This document shows positions 1-30,900 of a DNA stretch of 64,000 nt, one piece after another. The stretch is from contig NC_092650.1 of the NCBI RefSeq assembly GCF_032118995.1, positions 1,922,001-1,986,000 on the forward strand. The letters run 5' to 3'. The notes under the pieces were generated by a model. It was not told the DNA's origin. It saw nothing but the letters and a program-made list of their open reading frames with translations, and made no database searches. The position numbers and the translations under genes are program-made. Numbering within the stretch: position 1 is the stretch's first letter; each line of letters starts with the position of its first letter. Source of the stretch: Asterias amurensis (lineage: Eukaryota; Echinodermata; Asteroidea; Forcipulatida; Asteriidae).

Positions 1-316
1 GAGTTAGACTCAGTGTGTATAACTATACATCAATGAACTGAAAAGTGAGTACATGACCCGAGGCCAATCTCATCCAGATGCTAAGCATGTAACTCTAATC
101 ACGTCTCGTTTCGCGGTCTTCGTACAAGACAAATCCAACATCTTAAACCATACAGGAAGATTCAAGTTATCTTAAGAAAAATCTTAATTTTGTATAAAAA
201 AATTATGTTTTTTGTTTGTCACCATTTCACCTTTGGATCTTGATTCCACCACACAATTGCACTAAGACTAAAGAGGACCCTACCTACAGACATACAATCC
301 AATGATTCAACGTGTG
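1..316 (-). other. AP1G1 3' UTR / left edge
   Basis: This stretch follows the AP1G1 stop codon (317-319). It is AT-rich and non-coding. I see no clear AATAAA on the minus strand, so the UTR may run past the window edge. Confidence 0.4.
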
Positions 317-20888
<20,572 letters not shown>

Positions 20889-20996
20889 GATCAGTCAGAG
20901 GTGGACTAATCACAAAGACACGTGAAGAAACTACACTCTGAAAAATCAAAATGAGAGAAAGAGAGAGAAGTTAAAATCTAACAAACCAAACAAGTA

Positions 20997-21369
20997 TTAA
21001 AGGCAGTGGACACTATTGGTAATTACTCAAAATAATTATTAGCATAAAACCTTACTTGGTGATGAGTAATGGGGAGAGGTTGATGGTATAAAACATTGTT
21101 AGAAAAGTGCCATAGTTTTCGAGAAAGAAGTAATTTTCCACGAATTTGATTTTGAGACCTCAAGTATAGAATTTGAGGTCTTGAAATCAACCATCTAAAC
21201 GCACACAACTTCGCATGACAAGGGTGTTTTTTCTTTCATTATTATCTCGCAACTTCGACGACCAATTGAGCTAAAATTTTCAAAGGTTTGTTATTTTATG
21301 CATATGTTGAGATACACCAAGTGAGAAGACTGGTCTTTGACAATTACCAATAGTGTCCACAGCCTTTAA
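20997..21369 (-). mobile_element. MITE A copy 2, TTAA-bounded
   Basis: A full-length copy in the opposite orientation to copy 1, with the same terminal repeat and central palindrome. It lies in the intron between the two 5' exons of AP1G1. Confidence 0.9.
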
Positions 21370-21714
21370 CATACACCTGCTCACTGTGTAATCCAGTGTC
21401 TTGAATTAAGCCAAGGCACAACCAAATTGTTGTGGTGCCCTGTGCTTTTGCTGTGGTGCCTTTTGCAAAGTTCAAAAACAAATTAACATTGACCTCATAG
21501 TTGTGCCCCTCACCAGAAAAAAAACGATGCACCCCTTCAAGAGCGAAGTTCAAAGCCTGTTTAGTCAGCATACTGTTAGCCAGAGGGAAACAATTGGCAT
21601 ATAATGAGAATTTAAAACCAAAGTTTTTCCTGACCAAATCCCTGATGAAAGAATAACAGGAGATTGAAATTTATAGTTGTGAGTAACTAATTAGTCTTCA
21701 TTGATTAAAGCCAT

Positions 21715-22064
21715 TATACACTTTCGGTAAACAGTATTGCCCAAGTCCCACACTTCGTGTATCACAACTTATATATAAAATAACAAACCTGTGAAAATTT
21801 AGACTCAATCAGTCATCGGAGTCGGGGGAAAACCCACTCCTGTTTCTGCGCGTTTTGCCGTGTCATGACATGTGTTTATAATAAATCTGTAATTCTAGCT
21901 ATCGAGAATTGATATTGTTTTAATGTTTTCTCAAAAAGTAAAGCATTTCATGGAACAATATTTCAAGAGAAGTCTTTCACCATTACCTTCTGTAAACCCT
22001 GTAAATTATTTGTTAATCTGTGAACTTTTTTTTTTTTTTCTGTACCGAAAGGGTCCAAGGGCTT
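21715..22064 (+). mobile_element. MITE family C, near full length
   Basis: It begins TTAAAGCCATTATACACTTT and ends in a decayed complement of it near 22064. Its internal text AATAACAAACCTGTGAAAAT is shared with MITE A, so families A and C are related. Confidence 0.75.
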
Positions 22065-23738
22065 CAAGTTAACTATTTGATTAAATCGTGAAAACTGTTA
22101 ATCTCTCTGTACAGAAAGGCACTGATTCTAATGATTTTACATTCTGAGCATTTCAGGCTCGTTTAGACCTGTTTATTAATAAATCAATCCCACAATTTCC
22201 TGGTTTAATAGATTTCATCAATGTAATGCCAGACATATTTTGCTACATGTGTTTGCAAAGCAGAAACAGATACTTGAAAGATGACTATCCTTACACAGGG
22301 AAAAGGTGGTATCATTTCCTCATAGTTCAAACTCTAATAAAGGAATGCAACACAAACAATAGCATAGTGCCAATATCCAGTGATTAGACAAGAGTGGTTT
22401 CACTCACTTTAAAAGTTTCAATTGAAAACAAATTGGGTTCCTCAAACCATGGAGCTATAAAGCTCTATCTTAGCTCCATGCTCAAACCTAATGGGTAAGG
22501 CCTGGCAAGGTGATGCTGAACACACATAAATAATTGACAGAGTTCTATTATTTTTGTTACAGGTTCTAAACATTTGTGACATATATATACACCAAATTGA
22601 TCAGGAAATGTGTTCGAGGGAAAAGAAAAAAACCTTTAAATTAACTTTCCTTTTCTATAGTTCATAAAAAAGGAAAAGTCTAAAATAAAATAACACTTTA
22701 TAAACATCGTAATAATTATTTTTCTGAGCGAATGAACATTTAACATTAACACTAAACTTAAAAATGTATCAATTTCTTATCATCTGGAATATATTTCAGA
22801 TGTTGGCCACAAAGCCCTTGATGGTGGTGCCGCAATGCATATAAACAAGTTTTTATTAATTAGATCTTTTGCAAATGGAGTTCGGAGAACAAATTTTGAG
22901 ATGTGCCATATTGCCAGACGAAAGTGCAGTTTTGGAAGTAGACCCAGGTAGCATTTATAAAATAAGTCATCATCATTGAATCTTCAGGAAAACGAACATT
23001 AATTTCAAAGTAAAATGTCCCTCATCAAATGTTTCGTTTGGAAAATTTAGCAGTAGGAAAGACTAAGTAAAAAGATTAAGAAGCAGAATAAAACTATAAA
23101 ATGATTTGTTGTTTTGTTTAGACTTTAGTGTTAATAAAAGTGTGTCTTCACGGAAAGGAACAGCCCCTCCCACATTTTACAGGCCAATCATTTTTCATCA
23201 ATAATACAATGTCCATCCAACTCCAAATAAACATCATCACATCTCACATCTGTGTTGAATTTTTACTTTTTTTATTTGTTTATTTTATATTTTAAACGTA
23301 AACAAAACACAAAATTTAAGTGGTTAGTTTCTAATCTTCCATACAACAAAATTGTAAACATACGGCTGCATTCAAAAGGACAATACCCAGTAAAATTGTC
23401 GCTTCATTTCTTAATTAAATCTGCATCGTCTGCGAGATTCAATACGGCAACTCCCATCTGCCCATGCCTAAAAATCGCCATCTTCGATTGTGTCATGAAT
23501 TCCTACCCGTGTAGTTTGTAATGACACCGGCTGACACGACGGGTAAACCCACCCGCTGTCTCCAGTTTCAAGACCCCAAAACCATTACATTCCTCATCAT
23601 CAATAACAACAAAATCAACAGTTACTATTGGAAAATGTTTGAACATCACACCTACCTTATTACCGAGAAAGGAAATGCTGTAAATACTTGACTACAATAC
23701 CAGAAATTATTTCGTTTTTCCACATAATAAATCCTTAC

Positions 23739-23825
23739 CTTTGCGTAAAAATGGCCGACAGCAACCGCTTCACATTATCTTTGACCTCAATATCCTTTCG
23801 CCAATTTTTACGACGTTGTAAAAAC
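23739..23825 (-). promoter_or_regulatory. AP1G1 non-coding first exon and core promoter
   Basis: On the minus strand a strong donor (CAAAG, then GTAAGGAT) sits at 23739, upstream of an exon at 20859-20937 that begins after a good acceptor and holds the first ATG. This makes 23739 to about 23825 the likely 5' UTR exon. An AT-rich TATA-like stretch lies at 23851-23860, a plausible distance from a start near 23825. The exon carries GCCATTTTTACG, whose complement resembles a YY1-type ATGGC motif. The 5' limit is an inference. Confidence 0.5.
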
Positions 23826-24064
23826 CTCTAAAAAGTATTATACGACTTTTTATATAAATACTTGAAGTGTTTAAAAGCAAAGCTAAAGGGAGGAATTTAT
23901 TTTAAAATAATTTGACAGGGATTTTTGATAAAAAGTAGATCGCTTCGCCGCCCCTTTTTAATGCTGAGTGAAACGCCCCAAAACTCGTGGCATGAATAAC
24001 GTCATCTGCGTGAGCAAGCCGGGCGCGTCGAGCGCCCTCAATAGCCAGACAAATTGACGGCTTT

Positions 24065-24418
24065 GTTGAAATGCCTTAATATTTTGTATGCATGATTGCA
24101 TTGTAAATATTATTGGCATTATAATTTACACAAGTGTGTAATTTTTTCACATCGAAAACTACTCATGATTTTCAATTCAATGTGCCTCATCCCTAATCCA
24201 CTTCCCAAACCTCACCCAATAATTAAGGAAAAGCATTTTAAATTGTTGAAATGCCTTAATATTTTTGTATGCATGATTGCATTGTAAATATTATTGGCAT
24301 TATAATTTACACAAGTGTGTAATTTTTTCACATCGAAAACTACTCATGATTTTCAATGTGCCTCATCCCTAATCCACTTCCCAAACCTCACCCAATAATT
24401 AAGGGAAAGCATTTTAAA
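24065..24418. repeat. Recent 180-bp tandem duplication upstream of AP1G1
   Basis: Two head-to-tail copies with a 180-base period (24065-24244 and 24245-24418), starting TTGAAATGCCTTAATATTTT and ending at the AATTAAG-AAAGCATTTTAAA text. They differ by only a few bases and small indels, so the duplication is young. It lies about 250 bp upstream of the inferred AP1G1 start. Confidence 0.95.
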
Positions 24419-26288
24419 AATGAAATAAAAGGGAAGCACTCATATTCTATGTATTCCAAACTCAGTGAATTTATTTTATGTCCATGTGAACATCAACAGA
24501 AATACTCCAGACAAAAAAGTAACACAAAACATACTGCAAACATAGCTAATTATCATTTAGTAGCCTGTGCAAGATGGCTACTTTTTCTCAGTGCAGAAAG
24601 TATAGTTTGCCAAATTCAAATAAATGTTTATTTGCATACCCTCACTTGGGCCAATTTCATAAAACCAGTAAGCACAAAAAGTGCTAAGCACATAACAGTC
24701 ATGCTTAACAGAAACAGGTTACCAGCCAAAACTATGTTAAGTTGCATTGTTGTGACTGGTGCCCCACTCAATTTTTGCTTAGCAAAGACATTTTTCAAGC
24801 AGTAATTTCTGCATATTATTTGGTTTTATACCCTTACACGATGTGAAAGCACTGTGTACTCAGTATTTTCCAGAGTTCTGTGAACAAAATCACAGGCATA
24901 TTACTTGGGTGCTTACCAGGTTTATGTAATACGGCTCTGCTGATTTTTGTTAGTATATGTATGACAAAATGACAAAGCAAGTTAAATATCAAAAGTCATG
25001 ATATTATTATTTACCAGTAGTTATTTGTTGCAACAAAACACAAAACAAAAATATGAAGTTGACAACAAATATTGTTATCCAATAAAGTAGCTATTGGAAT
25101 TAAAAACAAAGTAAGTTAAAAAGAAATAAAACACTAAACTAAACTTAAACTAAAAGAATATACCAGCAGCTTCAATGTTGGATGTTTTCAAGAATCTGTT
25201 CCCGTAGCAAAAATAATTACTCTCAAAATAATTCTAAGAATTTGTGTTTAAAAGGTTTGTAAACTCAACTTAAAGGAACAAAGTTATTGTTCCCCTCAAG
25301 TCATGGTTTAAATTGATATATACAAATCTGGACAAAACTTTTCAAAGATCCAACTTAAACTTCGAAATCGTTTTGCAAAACATGTTTTAAAATAAGTTGA
25401 GACTGTACAAAAATCATTCAAAATACCTTAAACTGATTGTTCTCTCTTACTTATTTCAGAACATGTTTTGTTACATGATGCCATAACTTTGATTTACCAC
25501 TTTGCAAATATGTTGTTCACTGGTACCTACAATAGTCGGTACCCACAATAGTCGGAGGTGTGGTTGAATAAAAATGAGCATTCCTGAAAATTGGACCACA
25601 TTAGCCATTTGCACACTTCCCTATAGACCGTGTGAACTTTGTTTACAATAAGTGTGCATTCTTTGGGTATTCTGGCAGGCAAGATACTGCACTGGTCCTA
25701 TGAAAAGTAAATATTTTTTGTCATAATTTCCACATAAATCCAAGAGTTATGAAAGTAAAAGCTGGACAAGTTTTGTGCCCCCTTTCGTCATATCAAAAGT
25801 TGATAAGAATTAGACAGTGCAATCTCCATAAAATATAAGATGTTATGTTTTCTTCCATTAGGCTGTGTACAAATTGTGCCTGCAGGAAGTCCGGGCTCTG
25901 TGGCTCTTTTGTAAACATATGATGTCAAAGGTCACATCGTCTATTCGCCGGGGAATTACAGCCTGCCCTTTCACACTTGGATCGCTTTACTCCTGATCTA
26001 CCCCAACACATGGGTATACCCCGGGGAACAGCCACCCATACTATGGAGTAGGGGGAAGCGGTAAAACCTTGAGGTAAGTGCAACTGGAACCCCGTGGAAT
26101 AGGGACCCAAGCAGGGACACTGTGAAAGGGGTAACCGTGGGGTGAAAAAAAAACCCTCCCAGGGTCTCCCCATGGCTGTATTCCATGGGAAAAGAGATCG
26201 GGATGAAGCCCACTGAATTTACATATTACATTTTAGAGGTTTACAGATTCTTTGCCAATATTCAGATTCAATATTGGAAGGATTGGTC

Positions 26289-26467
26289 ATAGACCTTTAT
26301 CACACTGTCACCATCTTGGTCATGTTACCTGTTTCCATAACAGTAATGAATGCTAGCATTCATGCGCAAACATGGCACCAGACTATTTTTTCGTCCCGCT
26401 TCAGTTTGGTTACAATGAGTTGGAATGGAGTAAAATCAAGATGGCCACACCATGATTAAGGTCTATA
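26289..26467. repeat. Foldback with ATAGACCTT ends
   Basis: The left arm ATAGACCTTTATCACACTGT is mirrored at the right by GATGGCCACACCATGATTAAGG-type text. It is about 180 bp with partial pairing and no coding potential. Confidence 0.55.
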
Positions 26468-26900
26468 GCAAGGGCCAAGTCTTTCACTTTAATTTCACCA
26501 TATTTAAGAAAATGTGACGGTGCACGAAGATCAGTGAAAAACCCTGACAGATCACAGGCCTGAGTATCGTACTCTGCAAATATGGAAAATATCTTGCAAT
26601 ACCTACAACAGTCCATAACTAACAAGAGAGTTGAATCAACTCAAGAAACAGCAGTCAAATAACAGTAATATTTTCAATTTTATATTCCTAAATAGTTTTG
26701 GTCAATTTTGTGGTTTTCAAGTGAACATGATCTTGAAATACAATGATACAAGATTGGTTAAAAGATCATTACTTAACTATTTAGTTATCCATTGCTCTTG
26801 AATCAACAACATTCTTCTCCGGCAACAGTATAAACTAATCTGAATACATGTCAACCTTGTAACCTGTTGACTTTGCACACAAAGAGCCCTAGTTGTGCAT

Positions 26901-27287
26901 TTAAAGGCAGTGGACACTATTGGTAATTGTCGAAGACTAGCCTTCACAGTTGGTGTATCTCAACATATGCATAAAATAACAAACCTGTGAAAATTTGAGC
27001 TCAATCGGTCATCGAACTTGCGAAATAATAATGAAAGAAAAAAACACCCTTGTCACACGAAGTTGTGTGCGTTTAGATGGTTGATTTCGAGACCTCAAGT
27101 TCTAAATCTGAGGTCTTGAAATCAAATTCATGGAAAATTACTTCTCTCTCGAAAACTATGGCACTTCAGAGGGAGCTGTTTCTCACAATGTTTTATACCA
27201 TCAACCTCTCCCCATTACTCTTCACCAAGAAAGGTTTTATTCTAGTAATTATTTTGAGTAATTACCAATAGTGTCCACTGCCTTTAA
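26901..27287 (+). mobile_element. MITE A copy 3, TTAA-bounded
   Basis: Full length, the same orientation as copy 1 and very similar to it. Both TTAA ends and the central palindrome are intact. Confidence 0.9.
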
Positions 27288-27528
27288 TAAAAGGGTGGAG
27301 ACCATCGTGTGCTTGTCTATAGACCAAGAATGTCTTGCATATATTCAAACATTTTTTGTGAACCATGGTTTAGTAGGCGCGTTGGTTCAATATGTGAACA
27401 AAGGACTTTGTGCGGAAAACAGGGCCCAATGTTCAAAAACACGAGACTTGAAATGTCAGTATGACTTTCAGAATTTTCAAACAAGTACTGCAAATTTAAG
27501 AATTAACTACAAATGGCAGACTTTGGAC

Positions 27529-27719
27529 ACAACCATGGGTAAAATCTCTTTAGGAGTGTTGGCTTAGAAAAGAGCCGGTCTCAACACTTTGAGCAGAATA
27601 CTCTGGTCATCTTTCTTTTTCTCCTGAAGACATGCAGAGTATACAAAACGAAACATCGATACCACATCGGCTCTTTTCAGAGCCAGCACTCCTCCAAAAT
27701 AGATTTTACCCATGGTTGT
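27529..27719. repeat. Foldback with ACAACCATGGGTAAAAT ends
   Basis: ACAACCATGGGTAAAATCT at the left is mirrored by ATTTTACCCATGGTTGT at the right, with AAAAGAGCCG pairing further in. The loop has CTGAAGACATGCAGAGTATA. A similar GAAGACGATCAGAGTATAC block is at about 5470-5500. Confidence 0.75.
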
Positions 27720-27908
27720 ACCTGCAAGTCTACTATTCAAAGTTCTTATTTTCCACACCATGCACGGCCACCACTTACTTTGAATTTCATGGAATGTAAA
27801 AATTTGAATTTTGACAAATCCATATCCGACCAGTTTTGACAACCTCTGAAAACAGTCATGACAGATTCGTAGTTAAAGATACTAATTTATAAAAAACAAT
27901 TCTCAACG

Positions 27909-30900
27909 CTATGCCAGCAATGGGATGTCCACATCAAATAAATCACAAACTCCTTCACTGTCGTCCAAGTTGAAGTAGTAGTCTTGTTCTCCAGGAGGTG
28001 GGGAGAGGCTCAGGAAGGGGACATAACCCGCTAAAAATAAAACAAACAAGAACACATGAATGGTTTGTGAGACAAGTTAAAATGTACAGAAATTTGATAC
28101 AGGAAATTGAGGCATACGGTAACCACAGAGAGACTGTTCGTCCCGAGTAGAGAGAAATTGTGGATAAGGCCCCTCCAAACCATTCAACCCCATGGTCTGA
28201 ATATCCAAGAAGGGAATTACTAAAAGCTTTTTGTCTTTTTGCCTTCTCCGTGGTCCCACAGAGGAAGTCTTTTGACTAATGAAGTATGTATACCAATAAA
28301 GACAAATGAGATGAATATTTTCTTATAGCGTATGTCTTAGTGCTTTTTAAATAAAAAACAGAATGCATGTTACACTGTTCTGGGCCAGTTAACATTTTGA
28401 GCAAAAAGTCCTTCGGTCGTGTGAATTTTTTCCACCCAAATTCAAGCCCTGAAGTGGAACACATTCTTAGTCATCTAAGGTTGTTTGTTGCCGGTTTGAC
28501 TTAGCCGAGACAAAAAGGTTAAATTAATGTCTTACTTTCTGCCGAGATAAGTTCATCTAATAGTTGTGAATCCATCAATGTATCTTCACCAGGCTGGAAT
28601 AACATATCGGTTGGGATGTCCTTCAGGCTATCCGCTGCTTGGTAAAACACACAGAAATTTTATTAATCAGAAAAAAATAATAGTTTTTGTTGGAAAAAAA
28701 TAGAAAAAAATTGTCTTGATGGCATGTCTTGTAATAACCCATAGCACCCACAGTAAGTGCCATGGTGCCCTGTGGTTTTGCTGTGGTGATCTTTTCAATT
28801 ACTAATGCACATTTTCCCCCTAGAGTGCCACTCACTCACTCGGTCGCCCACAGGCGGGCTCGAGTATAAGCCTTTTTAAGGTATGGCGGACATGATACAC
28901 GCGTGTCACACGCCGCGACTGATGCTACGCTCACCATGTTGGTGGTCGTTAGGTTTCAAGTAAATGCCGCGTCGCATAAAATGCACACTTCACTGAATAA
29001 CATACGTTCTATTTCTATGGTCAATACGCACAAAATTTACCACAACGCAAGCAAACTTTAAAAAGTACAGAAGGTACAATTCATAACCAAAATCCATGAA
29101 TTAATGTTCACAACAAAATTGTTTTGTTAAAGGCAGTGTACACTATTGGTAATTACTCAATAATTATTAGCATAAAACCTTACTCGGTAACGAGTAATGG
29201 GGAGCTGTTGATAGTATAAAACATTGTGAGAAACGGCTCCCTCTGAATGTATTTTTCGAGAAAGAATTAATTTTCCACGAATTTGATTTCAAGACCTCAG
29301 ATTTAGAATTTGAGGTCTCGAAATCAAGCATCTGAAAGTGCACAACTTCGTGTGACAAGAGTGTTCTTTCTTTCGGTTTTATCTCGCAACTTCGACGACC
29401 AATTGAGCTCAAATTTTCACAGGTTTGTTATTTTATGCATATGTTGAGATACCGCAAGTGAGAAGACTGGTCTTTGACAATTACCAATAGTGTCCAATGT
29501 CTTTAAGAATAAGGTCAATCAATACGTACGAGGACTGGATCCGTTTGCATCAACTTCCTTCTTTATCGACACAGGGAATATTTCAGCGGGTTTGACTTCC
29601 GGTTCCACCTTAGGCAGCATCTCGACCTCCCTAGGAATTGACTCCGCTGGAACCAAGCGGCTTCCGACTGGTACCCCAGTACCACTGAGAATAGCTGGTT
29701 GTAGGTCATGAGGAGGCACTGGTACTACTACTGGACTATCGCTGGCTTCATCTTTGTTGACGAGCGTCACAAAGATGGGACCCTTGTAGCTTTTGAGGTG
29801 AATTTGATAACGTTTTTTATTGGCTGGACCCTGGTTGGGATAAAAAAAAGGCATGATTCGTTATATTATCACATTGATCAGTCTAGGTCTAGCCTTCCTC
29901 ACACCTAAACAATGTTTTTCACTTGTATTTTATAATTTGGGATAATCTTTTAGTGTGTAATTTATTAAACTTTGTGGAGAGAAATTATAATATTAAAAAT
30001 ACTCATGCAGTCAAAGTGTCAAAGGATGATCCACCAAACTTGCTTGTTTGGTTAGTCAACATTTGAGACCAAAATAAAAGCCAGATTTAAAGAGAGCTGT
30101 GAGAAAGAAGAGAAAAGCACTTCAAATTTTACAAATACTTACATTTTCTGGTACAGGAACTTGTAACTGTGTTCCTGAAGGGGCTTGAATCGCAAGCAGC
30201 GTGTCCCCCGTAAAACATCTACACAGATCCTCGTGGGTAACATATGCCAATGTGAGATAAACAATTAAGGAAACTACACTTTCAAAAACTATCAACTACG
30301 CAGGGAAAAATAATTATTCAATCAAGTTGGATATCTACAACATTCTGCCTTGGTCCCTTTAACTATGTCTTACAACTTTTAAACCGATATTGGGATATTG
30401 TAGGGCTAACTTACCACTAGTATTTTTCATTTTTAATGTAGGGTCTATTTGTTAAATACTCCGAACATTAATGACCACAATAACTTACTTGGGGAGAAGC
30501 ACAGCTGTTGATAGTATTAACTATTTTGAGAAAGGATTCCCTTCAAAGTTTGGAACCTATGTTTAACTATAACATTTGGATCTGATAAACAAATCAACGA
30601 TTCCAATGGTTCATGTATGAATCGTTTCCCAGATTTCTGAGGGTTGGTGACCGTTCGCACAAGCCGAGTCCAGAGATGTAAGCACTTGCGGTCACCTCTC
30701 TGAACGTTCTTGTGAAAATACTGGACAGTTGTTAGCTGCCTTGCACGTGGATTGGGTTTTAAAGTCCCTACCTGACTGCATAGGTTTCCCTATAGGGTTT
30801 TTCATACCAGGCCTAAAATTACAATTGCTCCATTGTCTTCCCTACAACAACAAAAGTTGGTTTGATGTTTCCTTTGCTGACTACATAATTCAGATTTAGA

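Larger units (their letters stand above)
20938..23738. other. AP1G1 first-intron remainder
   Basis: Between the 5' UTR exons. Apart from MITE A copy 2, a CAAATTGTTGTGGTGCC-type dispersed repeat at about 21400-21560 and MITE C, it is AT-rich non-coding sequence. A short palindrome (CATGGAGCTA and mirror) is at 22449-22481. Confidence 0.5.
24419..27908. other. Intergenic region between AP1G1 and E2F
   Basis: About 3.5 kb with no supported gene. It contains a foldback-type repeat at 24645-24805, a GC-richer patch at 25930-26210 with no clear function, a foldback at 26289-26467, MITE A copy 3 and a foldback at 27529-27719. The 3' UTR of the E2F gene occupies the right end. Confidence 0.5.

Noticed and set aside
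24356-24805. 149-codon plus-strand open frame
   Set aside because: It starts inside the 180-bp tandem duplication and runs through a foldback repeat, with no protein similarity seen.
25930-26210. GC-richer patch with several open frames, considered as an exon or CpG island
   Set aside because: The frames overlap on one strand without splice support or domain similarity, and CpG is not notably dense.
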